In this document: positions 25,650-33,807 of the stretch, one piece after another
Layout of the letters: each line of letters begins with the position of its first letter
How positions within the stretch are numbered: position 1 is the first letter of the stretch
Assembly: GCF_000381025.1 (NCBI RefSeq)
Contig: NZ_KB905818.1
Span: 390,133-454,132, forward strand
Length of the DNA stretch: 64,000 bases
Reading direction: 5' to 3'
From: Streptomyces sulphureus DSM 40104
Lineage (GTDB): Bacteria; Actinomycetota; Actinomycetes; Streptomycetales; Streptomycetaceae
Position numbers and translations under genes: made by a program
Notes under the pieces: generated by a model
Database searches by the model: none
Told to the model about the DNA's origin: nothing
Seen by the model: only the letters and a program-made list of their open reading frames with translations

Positions 25650-27011
25650 GTGCAGGAGCAACCTTGGGACGGCGAAGCCGAGTTGGTGCTGCGCTCCCCA
25701 CGCGTGGTGACGCCGCAGGGGGAGCGCCCCGCGTCCGTCGCCGTGGCGGGGGAGCGCATCGCCGCCGTCCTCCCCTACGACGCCCCCCTCCCGGCCGGTG
25801 CCGAGCTGGTCGACCTCGGCGAGGACGCGCTTCTGCCCGGGCTCGTCGACACGCACGTGCACGTCAACGACCCCGGGCGCGCGGAGTGGGAGGGGTTCCC
25901 CACGGCGACGAGGGCGGCCGCGGCCGGCGGTGTCACCACCCTCGTCGACATGCCGCTCAACTCCCTTCCGCCGACGGTGCACACGGCGCACCTGCGGACC
26001 AAGCAGGCGGCGGCGGAAGGCAGGGTCCACATCGACACGGGGTTCTGGGGCGGCGCGGTGCCGGAGAGCCTCGGCGGGCTGCAAAGGCTCCACGAAGCCG
26101 GCGTCTTCGGCTTCAAGTGCTTCCTCTCGCCCTCCGGGGTCGAGGAGTTCCCCGAGCTCGACGCCGCCGGACTCGACGCCGCGCTCGCCGAAGTCGCCGC
26201 TTTCGACGGGTTGTTGATCGTCCACGCAGAGGACCCCACCGCGCTCGGCGAGGCACCGCAGCCGCACGGCCCCGGCTACGGCGGCTTCCTCGCCTCACGC
26301 CCGCCGGCGGCCGAGGAGGAGGCGATCGGACTGCTGCTGCGCCTGGCGCGCCGCCACGGCACCAGGGTCCACGTCCTCCACCTCTCCTCGGCGGGCGCGC
26401 TGCCGCTCCTCGCCGCCGCGCGGGCCGAGGGCGTACGGGTCACCGCCGAGAGCTGCCCCCACTTCCTCACCCTCACGGCGGAGGAAGTCCCGGACGGCGC
26501 AACGGAGTTCAAGTGCTGCCCGCCCATCCGCGGCGCCGCCAACCGCGACGCGCTCTGGGGCGAGGGGCTCGGCGCGGGCGTCCTCGACTGCATCGTCTCC
26601 GACCACTCGCCGTGCACGCCCGAGCTCAAGGACGGCGACTTCGGCAGCGCCTGGGGCGGCATCTCCTCGCTCCAACTGGGGCTCCCCGCCGTCTGGACCG
26701 AGGCGCGCCGCCGCGGCCACGGGCTCGGTGACGTGGTCCGCTGGATGGCGACCGGCCCGGCAGCGGTCGCGGGGCTCGCGCGCAAGGGAGCCGTCGCGCC
26801 CGGCATGGACGCGGACTTCGCGGTCCTCGCCCCCGAGGAGACCTTCACCGTCGAGCCCGCACGGCTCCACCACCGCAACCCCGTCACCGCGTACGCGGGC
26901 CGCACCCTCGAAGGCGTCGTCACCTCGACGTGGCTGCGCGGGCGCCGCATCTCCGCACACGGCCGGACGGGAGAGCCCACCGGAAGGCTGATCGAGAGAG
27001 GACGTTCATGA
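25650..27011 (+). CDS. allB: Allantoinase
   Basis: 453 residues, cyclic amidohydrolase. VDTHVHVNDPGR gives the first metal histidines, FGFKCFLSPSG the carbamylated lysine (near residue 155), HAEDP and HVLHLSS the further histidines, and DCIVSDHSPCTPELK the catalytic aspartate region. This last motif is typical of allantoinases as opposed to dihydropyrimidinases. It hydrolyses allantoin to allantoate. The GTG at 25650 with GGGAGG upstream is chosen. It overlaps allantoicase by ATGA and is probably repressed through the site at 25557. Confidence 0.94.
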   Translation: MQEQPWDGEAELVLRSPRVVTPQGERPASVAVAGERIAAVLPYDAPLPAGAELVDLGEDALLPGLVDTHVHVNDPGRAEWEGFPTATRAAAAGGVTTLVDMPLNSLPPTVHTAHLRTKQAAAEGRVHIDTGFWGGAVPESLGGLQRLHEAGVFGFKCFLSPSGVEEFPELDAAGLDAALAEVAAFDGLLIVHAEDPTALGEAPQPHGPGYGGFLASRPPAAEEEAIGLLLRLARRHGTRVHVLHLSSAGALPLLAAARAEGVRVTAESCPHFLTLTAEEVPDGATEFKCCPPIRGAANRDALWGEGLGAGVLDCIVSDHSPCTPELKDGDFGSAWGGISSLQLGLPAVWTEARRRGHGLGDVVRWMATGPAAVAGLARKGAVAPGMDADFAVLAPEETFTVEPARLHHRNPVTAYAGRTLEGVVTSTWLRGRRISAHGRTGEPTGRLIERGRS

Positions 27012-28180
27012 CCACGGCACCGACCCGGCCCGGAGACCAACAGGCAGTCGCTTCCCCCGAGTTCACCGCACCGGCCGTCCCGTACGCCGGCGGCGACCCG
27101 TACGCGGACTACCGCGCACCCGCCGGCGGCTTCCCCTTCCAGCACCTCCCCGACCTCGCGGACGCGGGCCTCGGCGGCACGGTCGTCGCCGCCTCGGACG
27201 AGTTCTTCGCCGAGCGGGAGCGGCTGCTGCGCCCGGGGCGCGCCGAGTTCGATCCCGACCTCTTCGGTCCCAAGGGCAAGACGATGGACGGCTGGGAGAC
27301 CCGCAGGCGCAGGGGCAGTTCGGCCACCGCGCCGCACCCCGAGCCCGGCGAGGGCGACACCGCGCTGATCCGGCTCGGCACCCCTGGGGTGGTGCGCGGC
27401 GTCGTCGTCGACACGGCGCACTTCAGGGGCAACAACCCGCAGAGCATCTCCGTCGAAGGCGCCCAACTCCCCGGCGCACCGGGCCCCGAGGAACTCGGCG
27501 ACCCCGCCACCGTCTGGACGACGCTGGTGCCGCGGACCCCGGTCACGGGGCACGCCGCCAACGGCTTCGCCGTCTCCACCCCGCACCGGTTCACGCACCT
27601 GCGGCTCACCCAGTACCCCGACGGCGGCGTCGCCCGGCTGCGCGTGCACGGCGAGGTGCTCCCCGAGCCCGCATGGCTCACCGCGCTCGGCACCTTCGAC
27701 GTGCTGGCGCAGGAGCACGGCGGTCGCGTCCTCGACGCCTCCGACCGGTTCTTCTCCTCGCCGGCCAACACCCTCCGACCCGGCCGTCCGAGCGGCATGG
27801 CCGACTGCTGGGAGACCAGGCGGCGCAGGGACGAGGGGCACGACTGGATCGACTACGCGCTCGCGGGGGAGGCACAGGTGCGCGCGATCGAGCTGGACAC
27901 CGGTGAGCTGCGCGGCAACGCGGCCGGCTGGGTCGCGCTCCACGGCACCGACTCGCCTGCGGAGTCCGGGAGTTGCGAGTGGCGGACACTGCTGCCGCGG
28001 ACGCCGCTCCAGCCGGACACCGTCCACCGCTTCCTGCTCCCCGAGCCGGTGGGGCCGCTCGTACGGGTGCGGCTCGACATCTTCCCCGACGGCGGCGTCG
28101 GCCGTCTGCGTCTCCACGGTTCCCTCACGGAACAGGGCGCCGCCGACCTCACCGCGCGGTACCGGGAGGCTGCGGGCTGA
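27008..28180 (+). CDS. alc: Allantoicase
   Basis: 390 residues made of two repeated allantoicase domains: GKTMDGWETRRRR and GMADCWETRRRRDEGHDW are the matching motifs of each half, as are HFRGNNPQ with LRGNAAGW and YPDGGVARLR with FPDGGVGRLR. It converts allantoate to ureidoglycolate and urea. The start overlaps the allB stop by four bases. Ureidoglycolate would then give glyoxylate, the substrate of the malate synthase at 18366; no ureidoglycolate lyase is seen here. Confidence 0.94.
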   Translation: MTTAPTRPGDQQAVASPEFTAPAVPYAGGDPYADYRAPAGGFPFQHLPDLADAGLGGTVVAASDEFFAERERLLRPGRAEFDPDLFGPKGKTMDGWETRRRRGSSATAPHPEPGEGDTALIRLGTPGVVRGVVVDTAHFRGNNPQSISVEGAQLPGAPGPEELGDPATVWTTLVPRTPVTGHAANGFAVSTPHRFTHLRLTQYPDGGVARLRVHGEVLPEPAWLTALGTFDVLAQEHGGRVLDASDRFFSSPANTLRPGRPSGMADCWETRRRRDEGHDWIDYALAGEAQVRAIELDTGELRGNAAGWVALHGTDSPAESGSCEWRTLLPRTPLQPDTVHRFLLPEPVGPLVRVRLDIFPDGGVGRLRLHGSLTEQGAADLTARYREAAG

Positions 28181-28279
28181 CGAGGAGCGATGCCGGCGGT
28201 CCGCGCCCGAGGGGGGCGCGGACCGCGCACGCATACCACTCGAGCGTGTGAACATCAGGAAAATATGGGGGAGTTGGCG

Positions 28280-28303
28280 TTGACACGTCATCTACGCGCG
28301 TCA
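28280..28303 (+). promoter_or_regulatory. Regulatory element before the RNase gene
   Basis: A TTGACA (28280-28285) is followed by CATCTACGCG (28289-28298) and CGTC, which together form an imperfect GACaCG/CGcGTC inverted repeat. The same ten-base core occurs before the pyrimidine operon at 49450. The -10 at the right distance would overlap the start codon, so its exact role is unclear. Confidence 0.4.
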
Positions 28304-28314
28304 CCATGGGGGTT

Positions 28315-28740
28315 ATGAGATTCCCCCCACGAATCGCGCGCCTAGGCGCGCTCGGTGCCCTCACCGCCGCGCTCCTCGCCGGCGGTCCCGCTCTCGCCAC
28401 GGCGACCGCGGCGCCGCAGGCGCCCGCAGCCGCAACGGCCGTCGCCCCCGCCGCCGTCGGCGACATCTGCCACTCCGACCTCCCGACCGAGGCCCACGAC
28501 ACCCTCGACCTCATCGAGCAGGGCGGCCCCTACCCGTACCCGCAGGACGGCACGGTCTTCGAGAACCGCGAGGGCATCCTCCCGGACCAGGACACGGGCT
28601 ACTACCACGAGTACACCGTGGAGACCCCCGGCTCCGACGACCGCGGCGCCCGCCGCATCGTCACGGGCGACGAAGAGGAGGAGGACTACTACACCTCCGA
28701 CCACTACGAGTCCTTCGACCTCGTCGACCACTCCTGCTGA
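28315..28740 (+). CDS. Secreted guanyl-specific ribonuclease (RNase Sa/barnase family)
   Basis: 141 residues. A signal peptide (RFPPRIARLGALGALTAALLAGG) precedes a roughly 96-residue mature enzyme closely resembling RNase Sa: IEQGGPYPYPQDGTVFENRE, then YYHEYTV with the general-base Glu, RGARRIVTG with the catalytic Arg and SDHYESF with the general-acid His. Cys in ICHSD and the final Cys match the RNase Sa disulphide. It cleaves RNA after guanine outside the cell. ATG 28306, in frame, is an alternative start. No barstar-like inhibitor gene is adjacent. Confidence 0.93.
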   Translation: MRFPPRIARLGALGALTAALLAGGPALATATAAPQAPAAATAVAPAAVGDICHSDLPTEAHDTLDLIEQGGPYPYPQDGTVFENREGILPDQDTGYYHEYTVETPGSDDRGARRIVTGDEEEEDYYTSDHYESFDLVDHSC

Positions 28741-28749
28741 TCGGCCGAA

Positions 28750-28767
28750 CCCGTGCTGCGGCACGGG
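28750..28767 (+). terminator. Small hairpin after the RNase gene
   Basis: CCCGTGC and GCACGGG flank a four-base loop ten bases past the stop at 28740. It probably works together with the larger hairpin at 28890. The whole 28741-29103 stretch has no gene that I can support. Confidence 0.45.
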
Positions 28768-28889
28768 AACAGCCTCCGGTGGCCCGTCGCTGCCGTGCGC
28801 CCGTCTCCCCGCGGGCAGGCGGCGGCGGCCCCGGCGAGGCGCGCGGACGCCGCGCGGTGACCCCCACCGCCGCGCGGTCCCGCGCACCG

Positions 28890-28921
28890 GGACCCGCGTG
28901 CCCGACAGGGCACGCGGGTCC
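28890..28921 (+). terminator. Strong hairpin between RNase and P450 genes
   Basis: A perfect 14-bp stem (GGACCCGCGTGCCC) closes on a four-base loop GACA. Confidence 0.65.
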
Positions 28922-29103
28922 TCTCGGTCGAGGGGGCAGGCAACCCCGAGGGCTCGGAGCAGTTGCTGCCCCTGTGGCTCGAACACGCCCTTCTGCGCAC
29001 CAAGTTGCGCATGCCTCCGCCCCGCGCAGGGCAACTCCCCGCGTGACCGGCGCATTCGAGATGCGCCCGGCGCGATCGATGCCCCGACCCGGTGGAGGGA
29101 ACC

Positions 29104-30309
29104 TTGCCCGTCGACCTGCACGCACACGGTGACGCGTTCGTACGCGATCCGCATCCCCTCTTCAGCAGCCTGCTCGCCGGTGGCCAGGCGCACCGTGTCC
29201 GGTTCACCGAGGGTTTCGACGGCTGGCTGATCGTCGGCCACGAGGCGTCGCGGAACGCGCTCAACGACCCTCGCCTCATCAACGATCCGCGCCGCGTCCC
29301 CGAGACGGACGGCCCCGGTCCCGGCGGTGCCCGCCGGTTCGACGACAACCTGCTCTCCCTCGACGCCCCCGACCACACCCGGCTGCGCCGCCTGGTGGCG
29401 AAGGAGTTCACGGCGCGCCGGGTGCGCGGCCTGGAGCCCAGGGTGCAGGAGATCGTCGACGGGCTCGTGGGGACGCTCGCCGAAGGGCCGCGAGAACGCG
29501 TCGACTTGGTCGAAGCGCTGTCGTTCCCCCTTCCGATCACCGTGATCGCGGAGCTCCTCGGCGTTCCCTTCTTGGAGCGGGAGACCTTCCGGCACCTTTC
29601 CTCGGGGGTGCTGGAGTCCACTAACCAGGAGGAAGCAGCAGCCATGTCCGAGGACCTGCACGCCTTCCTCGCCCGCCTCGTCGACGCCAAGCGGGCGGCC
29701 GGAGGGGAGGACCTGCTCGGCGCCCTGCTCGAGGCGGCCTCCCGGGAGGGCGAAGAGGACTCGCTCATCACCGGCGCCGAACTCCTCGGCATGGCCAACC
29801 TGTTGCTCGTCGCCGGGTACGAGACGACCGTCAACCTCATCAGCAGCACCGTGCTGTGCCTGCTCCAGCACCCCGAGCAATTGGCCCAAGTGCGCGCGGA
29901 CCCCTCGCTCGTGGCGGCCGCCGTCGAGGAGACGCTGCGGTTCGAAGGGCCCGTGGCGCGCTCGATCCCCCGGTTCGCGACGGAGCCGATCCCCTTCGAC
30001 GACGGCACGGTCATCCCCGCGGGAGAGGTCGTCTGCATCGGCCTCGCCTCGGCCGGCCGCGACCCCGAACGCTTCCCGCACCCCGACGAGTTCGACATCC
30101 ACCGGGACACCGGCGGCCACCTCGCCTTCGGCCACGGTGCCCACTTCTGCCTCGGCGCCCCGCTCGCACGGCTGGAGGCCCGCACCGCCGTGACGACGCT
30201 TCTCGCGCGCATCCCCGCCCTCGCGCTCGACGTCCCGGCGTCCGAACTCTCCTGGCGTACGGGCACGTTGCTGCGCGGGCCGCGGCAACTACCCGTACGT
30301 CTCGGCTGA
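29104..30309 (+). CDS. Cytochrome P450
   Basis: 401 residues. The oxygen-binding helix I motif AGYETT is near residue 237, the ExxR pair (EETLR) near 275 and the heme-ligand loop FGHGAHFCLG near 341, with the thiolate cysteine. It resembles class I bacterial P450s of the CYP105/107 type that hydroxylate secondary metabolites or xenobiotics. TTG 29104 is preferred since GGAGGGA ends just before it; an in-frame GTG at 29092 lies within that ribosome site. No ferredoxin gene is adjacent, so redox partners come from elsewhere. Confidence 0.92.
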   Translation: MPVDLHAHGDAFVRDPHPLFSSLLAGGQAHRVRFTEGFDGWLIVGHEASRNALNDPRLINDPRRVPETDGPGPGGARRFDDNLLSLDAPDHTRLRRLVAKEFTARRVRGLEPRVQEIVDGLVGTLAEGPRERVDLVEALSFPLPITVIAELLGVPFLERETFRHLSSGVLESTNQEEAAAMSEDLHAFLARLVDAKRAAGGEDLLGALLEAASREGEEDSLITGAELLGMANLLLVAGYETTVNLISSTVLCLLQHPEQLAQVRADPSLVAAAVEETLRFEGPVARSIPRFATEPIPFDDGTVIPAGEVVCIGLASAGRDPERFPHPDEFDIHRDTGGHLAFGHGAHFCLGAPLARLEARTAVTTLLARIPALALDVPASELSWRTGTLLRGPRQLPVRLG

Positions 30310-30310
30310 G

Positions 30311-31297
30311 TCAGGGCGCGACGGGCCTCCCCTCCCGACGGGAGACCTCGCACGCGTCGGCGATCCGGAAGGCCGCCAACGCCTCCTCTCCGGAGCACGG
30401 GTTGGGCACCTCGCCCCGCACGGACCGCAGGAACGCCCGCAGTTCGGCCCGGTACGCGGGCGCGAAGCGATCGAGGAAGCCGAGCCAGGGGCTCCCGCCC
30501 CGGACGGGGCTGTCCTCCTCGACGGAGGCGAGCGGCGTGCGCACGTCGAGCCCGACCGCCAACTGGTCCTTCTCGCCCGCAAGTTCCATCCGTACGTCGT
30601 ACCCCGCGCCGTTGACGCGGGTGGCGGTGGCCGTGCACAGGGTGCCGTCGTCGAGGGTGAGGAGGGCGGCGGCGGTGTCGACGTCGCCGGCGGCGCGGAA
30701 GGCCGGCGGGCCCGCGTCCGAACCCGCCGCCTGGACGGAGGCGACCTCCCGGCCCGTGAGCCACCGGACCGCGTCGAAGTCGTGGACGAGGCAGTCCCGG
30801 AAGAGTCCACCGGAGAGCGGCAGGTAGGCGTCGGGCGGCGGGGCCGGGTCGGAGGTGACGGCGCGCACGGTGTGCAGCCGGCCGAGGCGGCCGGTGCGGA
30901 GCGCCTCGCGGGCCGCGAGGTAGCCGGCGTCGAAGCGGCGCATGAAGCCGACCTGGAGGAGTGTCCCCGCCTCGGCGACCGACGCCAACACGGCGCGCGT
31001 GCCGTCGAGTTCGCGCGCGAGCGGCTTCTCGCAGAAGACCGGGAGGCCCCGCTCGGCCGCGGCGGTGACCAGCTCGGCGTGTGCGTCGGTCGCCGCGGCG
31101 ACCACGAGCGCGTGCACGTCCAGCGAGAGCAGCTCCGCCGGACCCGCCACCGGTGTGGCGCCGAGCGCCGCCGCGGTGCGGGTGGCGCGCACGGGGTCCA
31201 GGTCGGCGACGACCAGCTCCGTCACCTCGGGGTGCGCCGCGAGCGTGTGCGCGTGGAAGCTGCCGATCCGGCCGACGCCGACGAGTCCGATACGCAT
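30311..31297 (-). CDS. Gfo/Idh/MocA-family dehydrogenase (inositol 2-dehydrogenase-like)
   Basis: 328 residues. RIGLVGVGRIGSFHAHTLA is the NAD-binding Rossmann motif, FCEKPLARE carries the conserved EKP with the catalytic-site lysine, and GLFRDCLVHDFDAVRWLTG contains the His-Asp of the family. It probably oxidises a polyol or sugar such as myo-inositol. It is divergent from a CUT2-type sugar ABC operon, suggesting that the transporter brings in its substrate. It abuts the end of the P450 gene (stops one base apart, convergent). Confidence 0.87.
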   Translation of the reverse strand: MRIGLVGVGRIGSFHAHTLAAHPEVTELVVADLDPVRATRTAAALGATPVAGPAELLSLDVHALVVAAATDAHAELVTAAAERGLPVFCEKPLARELDGTRAVLASVAEAGTLLQVGFMRRFDAGYLAAREALRTGRLGRLHTVRAVTSDPAPPPDAYLPLSGGLFRDCLVHDFDAVRWLTGREVASVQAAGSDAGPPAFRAAGDVDTAAALLTLDDGTLCTATATRVNGAGYDVRMELAGEKDQLAVGLDVRTPLASVEEDSPVRGGSPWLGFLDRFAPAYRAELRAFLRSVRGEVPNPCSGEEALAAFRIADACEVSRREGRPVAP

Positions 31298-31419
31298 GGC
31301 GCCACGCTGCGGGCCGCCTCGGTCGGTGTCAACCGTTTGCCCCGGGAAGCAGGAAATGTCCGCGTGGCTGCGCGCCCCACGGCTCCCGCGCACGCCGGGG
31401 CAGCCGCGTGCCCGCCCAT

Positions 31420-31448
31420 TGACGCGCCCACCGACCGCCGCTAGAACT
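31420..31448 (+). promoter_or_regulatory. Vegetative-type promoter of the sugar ABC operon
   Basis: TTGACG (31420-31425), a 17-bp spacer and TAGAAC (31443-31448) match the Streptomyces HrdB consensus well. Initiation would be at about 31454-31456, the start of the inverted repeat. Confidence 0.6.
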
Positions 31449-31453
31449 CCGCC

Positions 31454-31484
31454 ATGGCCGCGGGCGCGCAGCCCGCGGCCATGC
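31454..31484 (+). promoter_or_regulatory. Perfect 13-bp inverted repeat at the predicted transcript start
   Basis: CATGGCCGCGGGC (31454-31466) and its exact complement (31472-31484) flank a five-base loop. It lies directly at the predicted +1, so it could be an operator for a local repressor or a 5' hairpin affecting mRNA stability or early termination. Confidence 0.55.
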
Positions 31485-31711
31485 CGGCCTCCGCACGGAG
31501 CCGGGTGCGCCGACGTGGGCTGGGGGTGAACACCGCAGCGTGCGCGCTGCCTTGTGCGTCGTATCTCACCCGGCGCGGGCCCGTGGACGCCCCGCGGGCA
31601 GCGGTGACGGATACTTGTGCGAGGCTCGCCCGCGGCGCCGGACCCGGAGGGGCGCCGCACCTGGGGCCGAGGGCCCACACCGAGCAGTACCCGTAGGAGG
31701 GCAGGAGAAGC

Positions 31712-32737
31712 GTGGCCAGCGTGAAGAGGTCCGGCAGGGCCCGCAGGAGGGCGGCCGGCGCCGCGGCGGCGGTGCTCGTCCTCGCGGTGGGGCTGGCAGG
31801 GTGCAGCAGCACCGGCGGCAAGCGCGCCGAGGAGGAGCGGGCGCAGGGCGCCTCGGGCAAGGCCAACGTGGACACGCCCCGCTGGAAGATAGCCATGGTG
31901 ACGCACTCGGGAGACGGCGACACCTACTGGGACATCGTGCAGAGCGGCGCCAAGCAGGCGGCGGCGAAGGACAACATCGAGTTCCTCTACTCGCACGACA
32001 AGGAGGCGGGCCGCCAGGCCCAGCTCGTCCAGGCGGCGATCGACAAGAAGGTCGACGGCCTGATCGTCACCCTCGCGAAGCCGTCCGCCATGGAGAAGGC
32101 CGTCAAGAAGGCGGTCAAGGCGGGCATCCCGGTCGTCACCATCAACTCGGGCCAGGACGAGTCGGAGTCCTTCGGCGCCCTGACCCACATCGGCCAGGAC
32201 GAGGTGAAGGCCGGCGAGGCCGTGGGCGAGGAGCTCAACGACCGCGGCCGGAAGAAGGCCGTCTGCGTCCTCCACGAGCAGGGCAACGTCGGCCACGAGG
32301 AGCGCTGCCGCGGCGTCAAGGAGACCTTCGAGGGCAAGCTCGACAACCTCTACGTCGACGGCACCAACATGCCGAACGTGCAGTCGTCGATCGAGGCGGA
32401 GCTCCAGTCGGACAAGGACCTCGACACCGTCGTCACCCTCGGCGCCCCCTTCGCACCGACGGCCGCGCAGGCCGCCGAGGACGCGGGCAGCGACGCCGAG
32501 GTCGACACCTTCGACCTCAACGACAAGGTCGCCGAAGGGCTGGAGGACGGCAGCATCGGCTTCGCCGTCGACCAGCAGCCCTACCTCCAGGGGTACGAGG
32601 CCGTCGACCTGCTCTGGCTCTACCGCTACAACGCCGACATGCTCGGCGGCGGCGAGCCCGTCCTCACAGGCCCGCAGGTCCTCACCAAGGACGACGCGGC
32701 AGAACTGCGCGAGTACACCAAGCGAGGCACCCGATGA
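31712..32737 (+). CDS. Sugar ABC transporter substrate-binding lipoprotein (CUT2 type)
   Basis: 341 residues. An Arg-rich N-region, a hydrophobic core and lipobox LAGC (Cys near residue 31) show a lipoprotein. The periplasmic-binding fold of the Peripla_BP_4 type follows: IAMVTHSGDGDTYWDIVQSG, VDGLIVTLAKP, GIPVVTINSG, HIGQDEVKAG and GFAVDQQPYLQGY. Ligands of this group are ribose, xylose, fructose or inositol. GTG 31712 has AGGAGA upstream. Permease and ATPase genes follow with 4-bp overlaps. Confidence 0.9.
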   Translation: MASVKRSGRARRRAAGAAAAVLVLAVGLAGCSSTGGKRAEEERAQGASGKANVDTPRWKIAMVTHSGDGDTYWDIVQSGAKQAAAKDNIEFLYSHDKEAGRQAQLVQAAIDKKVDGLIVTLAKPSAMEKAVKKAVKAGIPVVTINSGQDESESFGALTHIGQDEVKAGEAVGEELNDRGRKKAVCVLHEQGNVGHEERCRGVKETFEGKLDNLYVDGTNMPNVQSSIEAELQSDKDLDTVVTLGAPFAPTAAQAAEDAGSDAEVDTFDLNDKVAEGLEDGSIGFAVDQQPYLQGYEAVDLLWLYRYNADMLGGGEPVLTGPQVLTKDDAAELREYTKRGTR

Positions 32738-33807
32738 GCGGCACCGCGCCACCCACCGCGGACCCCGCAGACGACACGCAGCCGCCGCAGCCCGCGGCCG
32801 TCCCCGAGTCCAAGGGCCTGGCCCGTCGTTTGCTGGGACGGCCCGAACTCGGCGCGGTCGTCGGCGCCGTGGCCGTCTTCGTCTTCTTCGCGTTCTTCGC
32901 CGACAGCTTCCTCCGCGCCTCCAGCCTCTCGACGGTGCTCTACGCCTCGTCCACGATCGGCATCATGGCGGTGCCGGTCGCGCTGCTGATGATCGGCGGG
33001 GAGTTCGACCTCTCGACGGGCGTGATGGTGACGTCGTCGGCGCTCGTCTCCTCGATGTTCAGCTACCAGATGACGGCGAACGCCTGGGTCGGCGTCGGCG
33101 TCTCGCTCCTGGTGACCCTCGCCATCGGGCTCTTCAACGGCGTCGTGCTCACGCGCACGGGGCTGCCGAGCTTCATCATCACGCTCGGCACCTTCATGAT
33201 GCTCACCGGACTCAACCTGGGTCTCACCAAGCTCATCAGCGGCACGGTCTCCACCAAGGGCATCTCCGACATGGAGGGCTTCGAGTCGGCCAGGGCGCTC
33301 TTCGCCTCGCAGCTCTCGATCGGCGGCGTGGACCTCCAGATCACCGTGGTCTGGTGGCTGGTCCTCGTCGCGCTCGCCACCTGGGTGCTGCTGCGCACCC
33401 GGGTCGGCAACTGGATCTTCGCGGTGGGCGGCGGCGTCGAGGCGGCGCGGGCGCTCGGCGTCCCCGTCTCCAGGGTGAAGATCGGCCTCTACATGGCCGT
33501 CGGCCTCGGCGCCTGGATATCAGGACAGCACCTGCTCTTCAGCTACGACGTCGTGCAGTCGGGCGAGGGCGTCGGCAACGAGCTGATCTACATCGCGGCC
33601 GCGGTGATCGGCGGGTGCCTCCTCACCGGCGGCTACGGTTCGGCGGTGGGCACCGCGGTCGGCGCCCTGATCTTCGGCATGACGAGCAAGGGCATCGTCT
33701 ACGCCCAGTGGAACCCGGAGTGGTTCAAGTTCTTCCTGGGAGCCATGCTGCTGCTGGCCACCCTGCTCAACCTGTGGATTCGCAAGCGCGCGGAGGCGAG
33801 CCGATGA
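32734..33807 (+). CDS. Sugar ABC transporter permease (CUT2, RbsC/FrcC type)
   Basis: 357 residues. After a cytoplasmic Pro-rich N-terminus come about ten membrane helices, with IGIMAVPVALLMIGGEFDLS-like sequence early, LPSFIITLGTFMMLTGLNL in the middle and AAAVIGGCLLTGGYGSAVGT near the end, typical of RbsC-like permeases. ATG 32734 overlaps the preceding stop (ATGA). Confidence 0.9.
   Translation: MSGTAPPTADPADDTQPPQPAAVPESKGLARRLLGRPELGAVVGAVAVFVFFAFFADSFLRASSLSTVLYASSTIGIMAVPVALLMIGGEFDLSTGVMVTSSALVSSMFSYQMTANAWVGVGVSLLVTLAIGLFNGVVLTRTGLPSFIITLGTFMMLTGLNLGLTKLISGTVSTKGISDMEGFESARALFASQLSIGGVDLQITVVWWLVLVALATWVLLRTRVGNWIFAVGGGVEAARALGVPVSRVKIGLYMAVGLGAWISGQHLLFSYDVVQSGEGVGNELIYIAAAVIGGCLLTGGYGSAVGTAVGALIFGMTSKGIVYAQWNPEWFKFFLGAMLLLATLLNLWIRKRAEASR

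Larger units (their letters stand above)
31298..31711. other. 414-bp divergent control region of dehydrogenase and sugar ABC operon
   Basis: No coding gene is visible. It contains the promoter and hairpin listed separately and about 230 bp of leader for the ABC operon after the hairpin. Confidence 0.5.

Noticed and set aside
28280..28308. TTGACA as the -35 of the RNase promoter
   Set aside because: The matching -10 position falls on the start codon region with no TANNNT; listed as an operator-like element instead.
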